From contig CM035359.1 of the NCBI GenBank assembly GCA_020137815.1, forward strand, positions 3,554,539-3,618,538: a DNA stretch of 64,000 bases. Direction: 5' to 3'. The notes beneath the pieces were generated by a model. It did not search any database, was not told the origin of the DNA, and saw only the letters and a list, made by a program, of their open reading frames with translations. This DNA is from Hormiphora californensis. Lineage: Eukaryota > Ctenophora > Tentaculata > Cydippida > Pleurobrachiidae. A program made the translations under genes and the position numbers. Below are positions 13,101 to 28,100 of this stretch, piece by piece (position 1 is the stretch's first letter; the number at the start of each line of letters is the position of its first letter).

Positions 13101-16100
13101 CATAGTTACCATTCATTACAGTTACCAAGGGATGCTCCTAGTTACCCCATAGTTACCAAGGGATGCCCCTAGTTACCCCATAGTTACCAAGGGATGCCCA
13201 TAGTTACCAAGGGATGCCCCTAGTTACCCCATAGTTACCAAGGGATGCCCTTAGTTACCCCATAGTTACCAAGGGATGCTCCTAGTTACCCCATAGTTAC
13301 CAAGGGATGCCCCTAGTTACCCCATAGTTACCAAGGGATGCCCCTAGTTACTCCATAGTTACCAAGGGATGCCCCTAGTTACCCCATAGTTACCAAGGGA
13401 TGCCTCTAGTTACCCCATAGTTACCAAGGGATGCTGAGGCGGTGACTGATGATCCCTGGGTAGTCCGGACAATAACCTGGTAGACCCCCTCGTCCCCACT
13501 GCCAACCTCACTAATCCGAAACTCTCCCTCGTTCTGACAATGGTCACCATGGTAACAAATAAACTCTCCCTCGTCACCATGGTAACAGGGTGTTAGCATG
13601 ATGTCATCATGATGATGACAAAGTAACTAATCGCCTAGTAATATTACATACAAAAGCTAGCCAAATATTAATTAATGAAGTACAGTAGAAATTGTGAGAG
13701 AGTACAGCTGCACAGGAGTGCCGGAGGGGAGAGAAAAGGGGGGATGGGGGTAGAAAAGGGGGGGAGGGGAGAGAAAAGGGGAGAATAGGGGGAGAAAAAA
13801 AGGGGGGGGGGAAGGGAGAGAGAAAAGGGAGCTGAGACACCTCTTACCTGATTGAAAGTGAAATAGTATCGGTATGATGATAACAGCTGCGTTCCATCTT
13901 TATACCACTGAACGCTTGACACTAAACTGGTAACACTCTGCAATCGCGGCACTGTTAGGAAACCCCGACCACTAACAACAGCACTAAAACTGTAATCATT
14001 GGAGGGGGAAAATGATTCCAGTTTTATAGTTCATTTATTAGTGCCTTTGTTAGTGCTTTTGTGAATCAGAAGTTTGTCAAAAATGCCAAAATATATATAA
14101 AAAAGGAAAAAATCAAGTTACGGTTCTCCTAGTTGGCAGATTTCAACAATTTGCCCAAATCTAACCAACAATCGGATACACACAAAAATTTGGTTCTTGG
14201 TAGAAAAATGACCATTTTAACGATTGGCACTAGTGCCAAATTCCTATCTCAACGTTTTCAATGATTTAGGGGCCAAAAACTTCGAAAAAATGGCAAATAA
14301 TAAACTTTTAACCATTTTCCGGTCATTTTAGAGACGTGCAAAAATAGGTGGGGGTGATCTACTGATCTATATCGTGTGCAAACTCATTATAAAATTCCCG
14401 GAACAAAATTTGTAGGCTTTGGACAGATTATTCCCGCACTGTAGCGCCATTCTGTAGACCCTCAGATACTACGTAGAAGTGGTGGTTTCCCGTACTAGCA
14501 TGCTAGGTACCAGGCACGCCGTGATATAATATAGCGTCTAAACGAAATAAGTTGCACACTTCCCGTTTGTTTCAATGTACAGTCGGACCCCGATTTACCG
14601 GAATCCCGATTTACCGGGAGAATAAACGTCCCCCGACAGATGAAATTAACGGAATTTGACCCCGATTTTCCGGGCAATACCCTTTCCCCCGAGCATCCCG
14701 GTAAATCGGGGTCCGACTGTATTGGCATTTTGGTTTGGTTTGGGCCGCTCATCTGGGACTGTAAACAGTCACACAGCCAAGTCTCGCCGAACAGGCGAGA
14801 CAGCATAGTGCCAGATCATCCTTTCGGAATCACCACCAGATCGTCTTCTGTCTGTCGTCGGTAAAAGAATATGAAATAATACTTCTAGATCGTAAAACTT
14901 AATTCTTCTCAGTGAAATTTTAACACGACCTAGCATGCGACGGGAAACCACCACTTGTACGTGGTAGCTGAGGGTCTACAGAATGGCGCTACGGTGCGGG
15001 AAAAAACATTCCATTCCCTAAAATCTTTTTTTTTTACTTTTATTTGATTTGGGTCAAAATTGGCTATATTAAACGTGGTCCCGAAAAATCCATAATGACT
15101 TAGCACACGAAATATGTCACCCCCACCTATTTTTGCACGTAGAATCGATTGCCGTTGAAGTCGAATCTCTAAAATGACTTTAAAATGGTCAAAAGTTGAT
15201 TTTTACCATTTTTTGGAGGTTTTTGGCCCCTAAACCATTGAAAACGTTGAGATAGGGATTTGAAACTAGTGCCAATCGTTAAAATGGTCATTTTTCTACC
15301 AAGAACCAAGTTTTCGTGTATATCCGATTTATGGTTAGATTTGGGCAAATTGTTGAAATCTGCCAACTAGGAGAACCGTAACTTGATTTTCTTGTTTTTT
15401 GGATTTTGGCATTTTTGACAAACTTCTGATTGAAATGGTCAATCGGGACCATGCTTAAGTTGTTTATGGGACAATTTTCGACTAAAATCCAAGATTTCAT
15501 ACCAATCCAATAACAGATCGTTGATTTATAGAAAATTTAAGTAGGCAAAACGGTCAAAATAGACAAACTTTTCTTGCTTATTTTCACCGTTTTGCCTACT
15601 TAAATTTTCTATAAATCAACGATCTGTTATTGGATTGGTATGAAATCTTGGACTTTAGTCGAAAATTGTCCCATAAACAACTTAAGCATGGTCCCGATTG
15701 ACCATTTCAATCAGAAGTTTGTCAAAAATGCCAAAATCCAAAAAACAAGAAAATCAAGTTACGGTTCTCCTAGTTGGCAGATTTCAACAATTTGCCCAAA
15801 TCTAACCATAAATCGGATATACACGAAAACTTGGTTCTTGGTAGAAAAATGACCATTTTAACGATTGGCACTAGTTTCAAATCCCTATCTCAACGTTTTC
15901 AATGGTTTAGGGGCCAAAACCCTCCAAAAATGGTAAAAAATCAACTTTTGACCATTTTACAGTCATTTTAGAGATTTGACTTCAACGGCAATCGATTCTA
16001 CGTGCAAAAATAGGTGGGGGTGACATATTTCGTGTGCTAAGTCATTATGGATTTTTCGGGACCACGTTTAATATAGCCAATTTTGACCCAAATCAAATAA

Positions 16101-19100
16101 AAGTAAAAAAAAAGATTTTAGGGAATGGAATGTTTTTTCCCGCACCGTAGCGCCATTCTGTAGACCCTCAGCTACCACGTACAAGTGGTGGTTTCCCGTC
16201 GCATGCTAGGTCGTGTTAAAATTTCACCAGGCACGCCGTGAGTAAGTGGATTTATTGTGATCATCTTGAAACTAGAAATGAAGACATTGGTTTACAAAAT
16301 TTTGTGAGCGAGTGAATTGTACAAATTATGAATGAAACCATGAACGGGTTTAGAATGAAAACATTGAATCAGTGAATTGATTGTGATCTTCTTGAAACTA
16401 GAAATGAAAATATTGGTTTACAAAATTTTGTGAGCGATTCTGGTGAGCGAGTATAATTGGTGAGCAAGTATAATTTATGAGCGGAAAGTGTGCGGGCCAA
16501 TATTGTATCGAGTATTGGTGAGCGGAATGTTTGTATACTAATACTGCGACTTGTTGAGTGAGCGTTTTAGTATAATAGGGGATTTATGAATATAATTTTA
16601 TAAACAACTACGTAGTTTTTGGCATATAGTATTATATATTCTTTATAAGTATACTTTATATAAGTATACTCTATATAAGTATTCTTTATAAGTATTCTTT
16701 ATAGCATTTTTTTCGAGTGAAGCTCGAGTGGAAATGATATTTACAGACATTTTCTACCATATAATGTGGACATTTTTCCATCTATATCAGTCTGTTATCT
16801 CATCTGGACAGTTATGTGAGCCGAGAGTGTTTAAATCAGTTTAATTCAGTGTTTTGGGTCTACCATTTTTTGATATACGTCTTTAAGTAACCGCTCAGAT
16901 CGCCTCTCAGTGTCAGTGTCAGTTCTACTACTGTAGTAGAACTGACACTGTAACACTGGCCCTGTGAGGTAAGGGCGGCATATAAATAGACATATTATTA
17001 TTATTATAATTATTAAGTAGCGAGCTTGTAATTTGATTTTAAAGCTTGTAATTTGATTTTAAAGCTTGTAATTTGATTTTAAACAACTACGTATTAACTA
17101 CGAGGGCGATTCAACCAGTGAGAGGGGGGCCCACTCACTGGTTGAATCAGGGGGCATACTTATTCAGCCACTAAAATAGCGTTACCTACGTCCTCTACAA
17201 CTTCAATATATTAATGATCTCCCCGCTCCCTTTCACCTTACTAGCTTGTTAGTTGTTATGTGAAGGCGATTGGTCGGAGATTTATATTAGTAGTATTATA
17301 TCTTTATAAGTAGCGAGCTTGTAATTTGATTTTCTGATTTTATGCTCTAAAAGCACAGAATGGTTATGCTTCATAAAATAATACAGTCGGACCCCGATTT
17401 AGTGGCCCCAGGTTTAGTGGCACCCCGATTTAGTGGCAGGATTACCGATATCTTCCCCCGATATAGGAAATTAAAAGTATATTTGACCCCAATTTAGTGG
17501 ATACCCCGATTTAGTGGACAAACCCCTTTCCCCCGGGATGCCACTAAATCGGGGTCCGACTGTAAAGGTACAGTGCGTTTTTGTTGTTGAGATATATCGC
17601 CCACGAGGTATGATGGTTATGCTTCAAAATATAAAACTATAAACCGCAATCCCCGTTATTCTTTTGTTGGCGTCGGAATTATATTAACTATTTTTTGCGG
17701 AGAAGACTACATGGCATTTGAAGGAGAAGACTACAGTTTTTGCAGGAGAACACTACAATTAACAATCTTCTCGAATATTTGATACAGCTTTTTGCAGTTG
17801 AAACATATGATCACACCACTACTACTACTATCCCGCCTTTATATCGTGATCAACACTGAACCATGTCCAATCACCCCGGTTAACGGGTTCATGAAGAGGG
17901 TCTGTGGGACTGATACGTACCAGTGCATATCTCCAGAAATGTGACATACACAGCCGTGAGACGTCCCAACTTGCTGACCCGAAAGCCTACATGACTCTTA
18001 GCAGATCTTGTCCGGTTGATCCAGCAAGTTACCAAGCCTGTGGTTTAGGATACCTATCATTCACCAATCCTTACGCCTTTGATTTTGATCTTCTCGCGTC
18101 TCCACCGTATTGTGATACTTGTGTCCCAGGTTTCATCAAGCTCTTGGCATTCAGACGAGCCCATGTCACACCAGCGAGGAAACACATTGGAAATAATTGA
18201 ACTGGAGGGCTTGTATTCCGTGGGGATTTATAACGGATCAGCATGTGATTTAATCTGCGATGACATCCCCTTGGAGCTTCCGCGGATAATCTTGGGGATC
18301 ATGGTATCACAAACGATTGGTGCTTTGATGAGGTCCAGTGTGGAGGACGTATTTACGGGATTCGATGTGAATATGGATATATACCCTCCATCATGCCCTT
18401 ACAAGACATGTCTAGAAGTATCTCCATTAACCATCCCGGTAAGAGCTGGCATATGATTTAGGGTAAACGTTTTGACCAAATAGCGTCCCATAGTAATACA
18501 ACGAAGTAAAACAACTACGTATTTGGTCCCATAGTAATAGGTAATTGGTACCAAACTTACAAACTTGGAACTTAAATTTTATGTAGTAAGCTCCTTCAGT
18601 CAGATTTTATTTCTGCACTTAGTAAGACTTTCGTAATTCATCAAGTTTTTATTACTCTCACAGGGCACGTAAACACACACGGGTATTTGTAGTAATACTG
18701 ATGAGATTTTGAGGCAATGGAACGATAGCACCTGGGAAGAAGTTTTCCACTTTTCAATGGAAGTCGATGCTTCCCATTTCAGTTTCGAAACCCAATGAGG
18801 GCCCCCGATATGCCATACCTCAAAAGTGGGCTGGACCAGACCAACTGCAGTGATCCGGCAAGAGTTGCTGGAAAGTGTCTGATAAGAGGCTACCCAAGCA
18901 CCGTGTCCACTCTGATGACATGTCTCCCTGGAATGCCCGGTGTTTGCGATGACCAACTAGATCTTAAGTGTGTCGAGTTGGGCGGCTTCTGTCTAACTCA
19001 TGACGAGGCCACCACTACCTGCCCAGGACGAGGTAACCACTCCCGAACTACTTTTTCCTTAATCCCCACTGTGCCTTGGTCCCACGAATATGTATTTTCC

Positions 19101-22100
19101 ATGGTTCAATATCCCCGGCGTCGTCCTAAACTCGTTCTATGGGGTTGGTGTGACCTTGGTTTGGATTCGAGCACACATCAGACCGGGGATCCCTAGATTA
19201 ATGACGTGTGACCATAGCGAAGACATTTATCACCGCCGATTGCTTTTGCCTCGTTCCTGGGGCCACCGTTCATGACAGGCCTTGCAAGGTTAGGAGGTCA
19301 GACAATTCGCAACGGGTGAGTATTCCGGCGGTATATCCCGAGGACAAAAACCGTAAAGGGTTGGGATTTTTCATTATGTTTTTAATTACTTTTCTTAGTT
19401 ATGATGAAAGGATAATTGGCAGCCCGTTTGTAGCTGTTCTGTACCTATGTATTTACACTGACTCCTTCCTGCTATAATTCTTTCTTGTGTAACAGGAGGA
19501 AGCAAAGTTTTAGAAGAGCGAAATCGGTTGTGTTTTTTTCTGCTCTTGAATCCGCGAGTTTTTCTGACACTCACAATTAACATGTCTTTTCACGAAACCA
19601 CGAGTCCCCTATAACATTGAAAAAGTGTAAACGTATTTTTCACAATATCGTTCTTTGGTCCTCACAAATGTGCCATCCGTGAGACGGAGATAGAAAAAAA
19701 GGTAAAGAAAGGACAGCCGATTTCTCCTCCGCCAGCTTACGACCGCCGGTGCGGGAGACGGATGGGAAGCGAGGGAGAGAAAAGGGCGGCGGAGGGAAAG
19801 AGAGTATTGCGTTTCCCGATGGAAAGAGAGGTTAGAAGCGGGACGAGGACAGGGATGAGGGGCTAAGGAAGAGCGAAAAGGAGATGAAGTATTAGACCAG
19901 CTGCGTTGTAGCGAAGGTAAGGTAGAAAAGAGTTCTAAGAGAAAGGGCAATGAACATAAATGAACAAAGAGTAAGAGACGGGAGGTGAAAATGACGAGAG
20001 ATATAATGAGAGGAGGGAGAACAGAACACGGAGAGGGCGAGAAGAAAAAGGAGAAGGAGAAGTAGAGGAGAGTGAGGGGAAAGAAATGAAGTAGAGGAGT
20101 CGAGAAGGCGGGAGATGTTGAGAAAGCAAGTGTAGCCCGCAAGGAACAGGGTAACAATAGTAACCAAAAGTAAGAAGTTATCTCGTAGTCTGAATATCAG
20201 CAGAACGTGGACAAGGAGAGGGCCTAGCGGAAGGGGAGAAAAAAGGAGTAGGGGACCAACTGAGGGATGAGGGACATAGTAGTTGGTAACCGATAAAGAT
20301 ATAGAGTACGAAAGCGTGGGAAAGGAGGGAGTCTACGGCAAATGAAGATGAGATTAAAAGAAGAAAAGAGAATGAGGAGATGACAGGGAGGTGAGTACGG
20401 CTGGAAGAACATAGGGCAGGGAGTAGGAAGGGGAGGGACGAGAGGGCGCGTAAAGGTTACAAGAATACACACAGCGTAGCTCGGGACAAGTGTTGTAAAA
20501 AAAATGGGAGGGGTAAAGGGTGGAAATAGAGGAAGAAAGCGGAGTGAGAGTTGAGGAAGAAGGGGATTGAACGTGGCGTGAATGGAGGATGTGACAGAAT
20601 TAACGGGGAAAGTGGGAGTGGAAGAGGAGAATAGTACAATAAAAGAAGTGGAGAAAGAACTGCATAAGTTAAGGGGGCGCGGAGAAGTAGAAACATGGAC
20701 AGTAAAGGATGAAGCAACCAAGGGGAAGAGTAAAAGGCGGGGCTAGTCATTGACGCAGAGAGGAGGAAAGAAAGGAAAACAGAGTTGGATGAAGAGGAGG
20801 AGGCGAAGAGTGTTGGAGTAGGGGAACGGTAATCAAATGTAGCGGGAGGGGGGGTAAGGCAAAGGAAGCATAGAGAAAGGAAGGGCATCAAGTAGGAGAA
20901 AGTAGTAAAAGGGGAAGTAGAAAAAACTTTGGAAGAGTAGGGAGCTGAAGTTGAGTAGAAAGGGAATAGTTGATGGCTGGGAAATCCACTAGGAGAACGT
21001 AGACGGTAGAGTGAGGGAAAGAAGAATGAGTAAAAGGGTAGGGGAAAAGGGGAATGTAGAGGGCAGTTATAGAAGATTAGAAAAGAGAGGAGATTACTGA
21101 GTTGGAAAAGAAGGTCAATGGGAAGGGTAAGGCGAGGAGTGGGCGGCGAAGAGATGAGGGGAGTGGGAGGGGGTAAGAGAGGCAGAAGGGGTGGAAAGTT
21201 TAGAATAGGAACAAATAAGTTTCACAAATCCCCATTCTGTTTACCAGGCTTGGAAACGTCAAGAGATCAACTCTTTAAAGCCCAGTGCAGTACAGTGACT
21301 CTATTTGATAAAGTTCCGTTTGGGGTGACGCCTCGACAGGGCTTGATAGATACTAAGAGCTACGCAGACTGTAGATATCTCTATGGTGAGCCGTATACAT
21401 TTGCTGCTTGTAATGGTCTGTGCGATGTGCCTTGTCCACGAAACCAATCAATTCACGTACAGTGGTGCACAAACATCAAACACAAAGTCTATACACTGGA
21501 CAGAGACCACAATTTGACGGTGGTCATCCTGGCAAGTTATACGGGTACCATGACGAATATTTTCGTGTGCCAATGGCCGTTGTGTACCCTTTGAAAACGC
21601 CTGCGACCTCCAGGATCACTGTGGTGATGGATCCGATGAAAACCAGTGTGCCAACAACTTCCAGTGTACAGATGGCCGGAAATACCTTCCGTTGACACAA
21701 AAGTGTAATGGTAAAATCGAGTGTCACGACCTGTCGGATGAGTGTAATGAGGAGTGCTCCGTGAAACTGGTGCAGGGTAATCTGCTCGTGTGGGCTTGGG
21801 GCATAGGACTTGGTGGATGTATACTAAATGTATATTCCCTGTATAGGAGCATCCAACAGGTATCAAATCCGGACATAAAAACATCCATCTTCATTCAACA
21901 AAGTATGATGCAGCTAATATGTCTGGGAGACTTGATGACCAGTGGTTACCTCCTTGCTATTTGCTTCTATTCCATGATCTGGGGTGAAAGATTTTGCAAG
22001 AAACGGTTGGACTGGTCCATTGGCTATCCCTGCAGATCCTGGGCATTATGATAACAACTGGATCCTGCATTCTTCTGTATCCATGGCAACCCTTAGCGGA

Positions 22101-25100
22101 TTCAGAGTCCACGGTACCCTGCAATCGGTGCATATGCAACGAAGCGAAGCAGTAGAGAAGAGAACAATGTGGTATATCCGCATTCTCATGGCAACATGTA
22201 TCCTGGCATCTCTGATCATCAGCGTTGTTCCCTTACTACCATTTCTCGAGGATTCCTTCGTGAATGGCCTTTCATACAGTCGGAACATTGGCCTATTCCT
22301 AGGGCCTGTCTCCAAGAATCATCACATGGAGGTTGCTTTGGGATACTTCGGAAAATCATCTGGTAAGAAGGCTAGTAATCACCTCCACATGCCTTGGTCG
22401 ACCATCAGGACATTAGTTACTGACCTCTTCTCCAAGGATGTTGGCGGTATCACTGGAACCAGGGTTTCTTTCTACGCAAGTCATCCCGTGTGCCAATTCA
22501 AATACTTTGTCACCCCCAACGACCCCCAGATCCTCTTTGTATGGTTCACCCTCGCCTTCCACGCACTCTGCTTCATGACGGTTATAATGGCCCACCTGGT
22601 AATCGCTGTTTTAGTGTCACACCACAGCATGGACGCATCAAGCTCCAAAAACATGATTCTACAGCGGAAAGTGTCCCTTATCGTCGTTACAGAGACAATG
22701 ACGTGGGTTCCCTTCTTGACTTGTTGTATGTTGCACACAGGGCAGGTGGTGGACATGTCACCCTACTACCCCATCTTCTCCCTGGTCATCCTACCCCTCA
22801 ACTCAGTCCTTAATCCCATCCTCTACAGCAAGTTGGGTACTGCGTTCATTAAATTCACCTTTCAGGTAAATGAGCGGGGGGGGGGGGGAGGGACGTCAAG
22901 TAAGCTATGAAAACTGAAAAGAGTCACCTAGTTCAGGTTGAAATGAAAAAGTTTGTCTAGTTCAGGTCAGTCATTTGAGAACCCGCCTGGTATTTCTGTT
23001 ACTGAGAGCATGTCTGCTGTTGTCTCATATAAGCAGCTACGTGAGGCCGCGTAGCAGCCTCGCGTAGCGAGGAGGGTCTTACCCCAAAAGGTCTACTTGG
23101 ATCTGAAACGCGCCGCACAAAGCAAATGCTAACGCCCGCCAACTCTTCTCTCTCTATAGTCTGAATGCGTCTCTTTCTTTTCCCACGGACCGTGGGAAAG
23201 TCGCGTGAGCCCTTTTTTAAAAGAACGAATGATTCCGAAGAGTTCAAACTGTGTTTAACGCGCCGCGTTTAATCTTTGCGTGTGATAAAGCAGGGTCTGG
23301 GGTCTGACTGTGCATCGAGGTTGTGCGATGTACAGTCAGTGTCTGACAAGTCTGCTGGTGTTCGTATTGTGATATTTGTTCACCCTTACTTCAGGTGGAG
23401 GATCGGTTGGGAGAGTTCTTCCGGAGAAGATCATCAAGCCAAGCGGGAGAGGGCCAGAGTGAAGTGATCGAGATGAATGTGATTGAGCATGGAAGGGAGT
23501 TGGATAGCACACATACTACTGTGGACGCTTCAAGCGTAACAATTGGCTCATGATCACCCGATCATATTTCGATTGAACATAACATTGAATAACAACTATA
23601 CCGAGTATCATTCTTCGTTCTACTACTGAATATTGTAGCGAGTTGTCATTAATAATGACATAATGACTCAGTATGTCCTTATTGTTTGAAGCAATTTTCA
23701 TCTCGCTGTTTCACGCTTTTATGTCAAACTTTTCGTTAAATTACAATTAAGTTCTTACAGTCGATTTACTGGACCTCGATTTACCTAAACCGACTTTAAC
23801 AGATGATTAATCATTTCCGCCAATTTAGGAAATGAACTATATAATTTAACCTCGATAGATTGAAGATTGAAGATTGCAATAATATGGTTTATTGGATATA
23901 GTATGGCATTTATGAACAAATGGGTGGGTCGTCAACAGCTCATATTCTTGAGGCGCATCTGGTGGGTGCGCTAGTCATTAATATTGACGAAAAAAGAACT
24001 AAATAGCTTCCCCCGAAGATTGCGGTTGATCGGGGTCCGACTGTATTAATGACGTACATATTGCATATTATTAATAAGAACTACCTTTTGATCTCTTGTC
24101 CACATTCTGATATCAGCGGTAGGGTCAACACCCCTCAGTTGTGTTACACTCACATGGGTGCATACAAGCATGAGTATACAGCTGACTGTATTGGCATTTG
24201 TCTGAGCTTCATTTCATGTGTACAAATGTAGAATTGGTTAGAACTGGGCTATCTTGTTAATCGATGTTAATGATGCTAATGATGTTAATTAAAGTGGTGA
24301 AGGGTTAATAACAAAAACAAATTATCATGTCTACCCCCCCTGGCCCTCCGATCAGCTACATGTTAGAATTCATTTTATCACCATTGTATCTTTCTCTCTT
24401 ATCTGAACTATATACTGTAAACGTTGATATTTCCGCGGGTGACGATTTTCGCGGATTCATGATTTTTGACATGTTTCACGATGAGAATTTTCGCGGATCT
24501 CTCTCTCTCTTCCCGAAACTGTTGTTTAAAAACTAATCTCCCAAAAAAGTTTCACGGTCAAAAATTTTACGGTTTTTCAATCCCGAAAAAAAATGCGAAA
24601 ATAAATGAAGAGCAACAATAACAACGTTTACAGTAGCACCTAATAAGCATCGGCAAAGACCAAAAAACATGCAGGATAAGATACATGTTAGAATCAATTT
24701 TCCATTATATTTTTCTCTTTCTCAGATCTTATGAGAACTATATAGCACCCAATAAGCATCAATCAAGATTAGCGTCAGCCAGTCTGCCATCTCAATTCAT
24801 CATGAAGCCTAGTATGCTAGTTTCCATCACTACAGTGTACGTGTGCTTGTACGTGTGCTTGTACGTGTGCTTATTTGCATATGATCTAGTGGAATTCCAC
24901 AGAACCGAGCAAGTGAGTATAAATATTGCACAAAATTATCCATTAGACGATATGCCTATCCTGTATTCTGTAAGCTATCTCTATTATAATTTGGAGATGA
25001 ACGTCGTGATGGCCGTTCGTTCAGCGGTATCTAAGCGACAGACTGCTCCTTCATAAAACACTTCATGTACCCAAAGCTGTAAAGCTGTTGCTCACACTTT

Positions 25101-28100
25101 TGGAACTTCCAGTGGAAGTTTGGTAATATTTTCAAATGACTTTTAACATGCCAGTCCCCATAGTTACCACTCCAGTTGCCATGGCAACCGTGTTATTGAC
25201 GTTGAAAGGGGCTAAAAGAACCACACGGCGAAGCCGGGTGGGTTATCAAAAAGCCCTTACTTGAGGCGCACCCAATGGGTGCGCTATCTCTATTATAATT
25301 TGGAGATGAACGTCGAAGTGGTCGTTCGTTCAGCGGTATCTAAGCGACAGACTGCTCCTTCATAAAACACTTTATGTGCCCAAAGCTGTAAAGCTGCCAT
25401 TTACACTTTTGGAACTTCCAGTGGAAGTTTGTTAATATTTTCGAATGAATTTCAACAATTCAGTCCCCATAGTTATCAATTCAGTTGCCATGGCAACCGT
25501 GTTATTGGCGTGGAAAGGGGCGAAAAGAACCACCCGGCGAAGCCGGGTGGGTTGTCTTAAAGTCCTTACTTGAGGCGCACCCAATGGGTGCGCTAGTCTC
25601 TATTATAATTTGGAGATGAACGTCGTGATGGCCGTTCGTTCAGTGCGTTTCTACGCGACAGACTGCTCCTTCATAAAATACTTCATGTGCCCAAAGCTGT
25701 AAAGCTGTTGCTCACACTTTTAGAACTTCCAGTGGAAGTTTGAAAATGTTTTTGAATGAGTTTTAACATGCCAGTCCCTATAGTTAACAATTCAGTTGCC
25801 ATGACAACCGTGTTGACGTTGAAAGGGCGAAAAGAACCACCCGGCGAAGCTGGGTGGGTTATCAAAAGGCCTTACTTGAGGCGCACCCAATGGGTGCGCT
25901 AGTATAATATATATTGAAAATCCATCCTGATCAGGAACCGACCCAATCAGAAAATACTGGTCCCTGATTGGCTGATAACCAGTCACGTGACCTAAATAAC
26001 GAGTTCTGATCAGAACTCGTTATTTAGGTCACGTGACTGGTTATCGATTGGTTGTTTACTTGTGTCGGTCGGTTCCTGCTGCTGATGCCAAGCCTAGCTG
26101 CCACAGCACTCGAAGAGGTCTGCGTGAGTGTGAGACCAACGTGGCTTCTCTTCGCTTTGTCTCCCTTTTTAGCTCAAATGCTTGAGTTCGTTGTTCTTTT
26201 CTCAGTCTCGTTTATAGGTACTAGTAAACCCGTTCGCCCTACGGGCGAATTTCGCGGAAACTGTAGCTGGATTAGGAAACGCTGACATCACCAGTCGAAC
26301 TGTTGACATGTACTATCCCTACTTGTTGAGTAAGGGGGATCCCTTACTCAACAAACCCCTGGCCCTACCGCGGTAACGTAAGAGGAGCTCAGGCAGGATC
26401 GCTGCGAGTTTTAGAACGTCAGAAGATGATCAGGCGATCAAAGCGATAAAAATAGTAGGGCAACCATTCCGGCCCACTAATTTCAATTAGTTTTGGTATA
26501 ATGATGTATACCATATATAACATGATTCAAGCTGAGAGGTCAGAGGAAATAATTTCTTCCGTTTTTCTGACTTTTATTTTGTTTCTACACCCGTTCGGCC
26601 CGAATTCTACAAACGTAAAGGAGGGTTAGCGAATATAACAAACCCATTAATTATGCCTGAATGTTGGGATTCTATAACAGCAGTAATTCTATAATGTGTT
26701 ATACTTTCAGGAGAAAGCCCCACTGATTGGAAATGCATATCTCTGGAGTGTCAAAATATCAAGGTGAATCAGTTGAAAATTTTCCTAATAATAATATGTA
26801 GTGGCTAAAAACTAACATGAGTTTTTACAGGCTTTCATTGAATCTCCGTGTAACGTGCCCTACTGGAAACAAGACGTTGATTTCTACTGGGTACCCCATT
26901 CACATCGCACATCCTACATCTTGGACTTCAACCTCACCTGTGCATCTCCCCTAATCAAGGACACGGTGGCATCCATGCCCATCGGAGGAGGACTGTTCGG
27001 TATTTTCTTGGGAGGATTAAGGGTACACCTGGCGTTTTTCATCATCGAGTGCCCAACCAAATGACTTCACCAGGGTTTAGGCCATACAAAATGGACCTCA
27101 AATATGCAATTTTAGCCCTAAAGTCGAATTCATATTTTTGCTACAGCCTATTTTCAAAGTGGCGTTTTTTCAATTTTTGTTGAAATTTTTAACCTCAGGA
27201 CCACTTTTTTTGAGATAGAAACATTAAATTCTTGGAATTTGAAGAGAATATAAAGGTGAATAAGCCCAAAGAAGGATTTTTGAAATGGAGCTTATTTCTG
27301 GCCATGAGAACGGTTTACTTTTTTGCTTCTTTGATACGCTGGCTGAGAATGTTCCCATGCTTCATTAGAGATGAAAATCTGGAAATAGTTGCTCAAAACG
27401 ATTATCTATGTGGCCCAAAAATTTTGGAACTTTCCCGCCAAAGATGTGGTGTACAGAGCTTTTTTTGTGAAACCTGTCTTTTTGAAAAAGAGGGAAATTC
27501 CCTGTATCTCAAAAACGGATGATCATAGAGACCTGGGACCAAGCTTAATCGATTCAGAAGGTCCGATTTTGGGGGGGTCTTCTGAGAGACATTTTGCTCC
27601 TACTCCAACTGATTTTGCTGTAATTGCAAAAAACTAATTCTATGAAAAGGGGAAACAACTCTATTCCAGTAGCCTGCTTCGGGCTGATTTCCCTCTTACT
27701 TGCTGATACCTTTTTCGCAATTACAGCAAAAACGGTTGGAGTAGGAGCAAAATGTCTCTCAGAAGACCCCCCCAAAATCGGACCTTCTGAATCGATTAAG
27801 CTTGGTCCCAGGTCTCTACGATTATCCGTTTTTGAGATACAGGGAATTTCCCTCTTTTTCAAAAAGACAGGTTTCACAAAAAAAGCTCTGTACACCACAT
27901 CTTTGGCGGGAAAGTTCCAAAATTTTTGGGCCACATAGATAATCGTTTTGAGCAACTATTTCCAGATTTTCATCTCTAATGAAGCATGGGAACATTCTCA
28001 GCCAGCGTGTCAAAGAAGCAAAAAAGTAAACCGTTCTCATGGCCAGAAATAAGCTCCATTTCAAAAATCCTTCTTTGGGCTTATTCACCTTTATATTCTC

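Noticed and set aside
19609-20891. Minus-strand ORFs of 182, 165 and 144 codons
   Set aside because: Ser/Leu/Phe/Pro-rich translations of the purine-rich block; no domain, and they overlap each other in different frames.
24802-24911. Hydrophobic ORF followed by a GT donor, considered as the transporter's first exon
   Set aside because: It ends in phase 0, whereas the transporter exon at 26711 needs phase 1; its Val-Cys-Leu-Tyr repeats come from a short tandem repeat.
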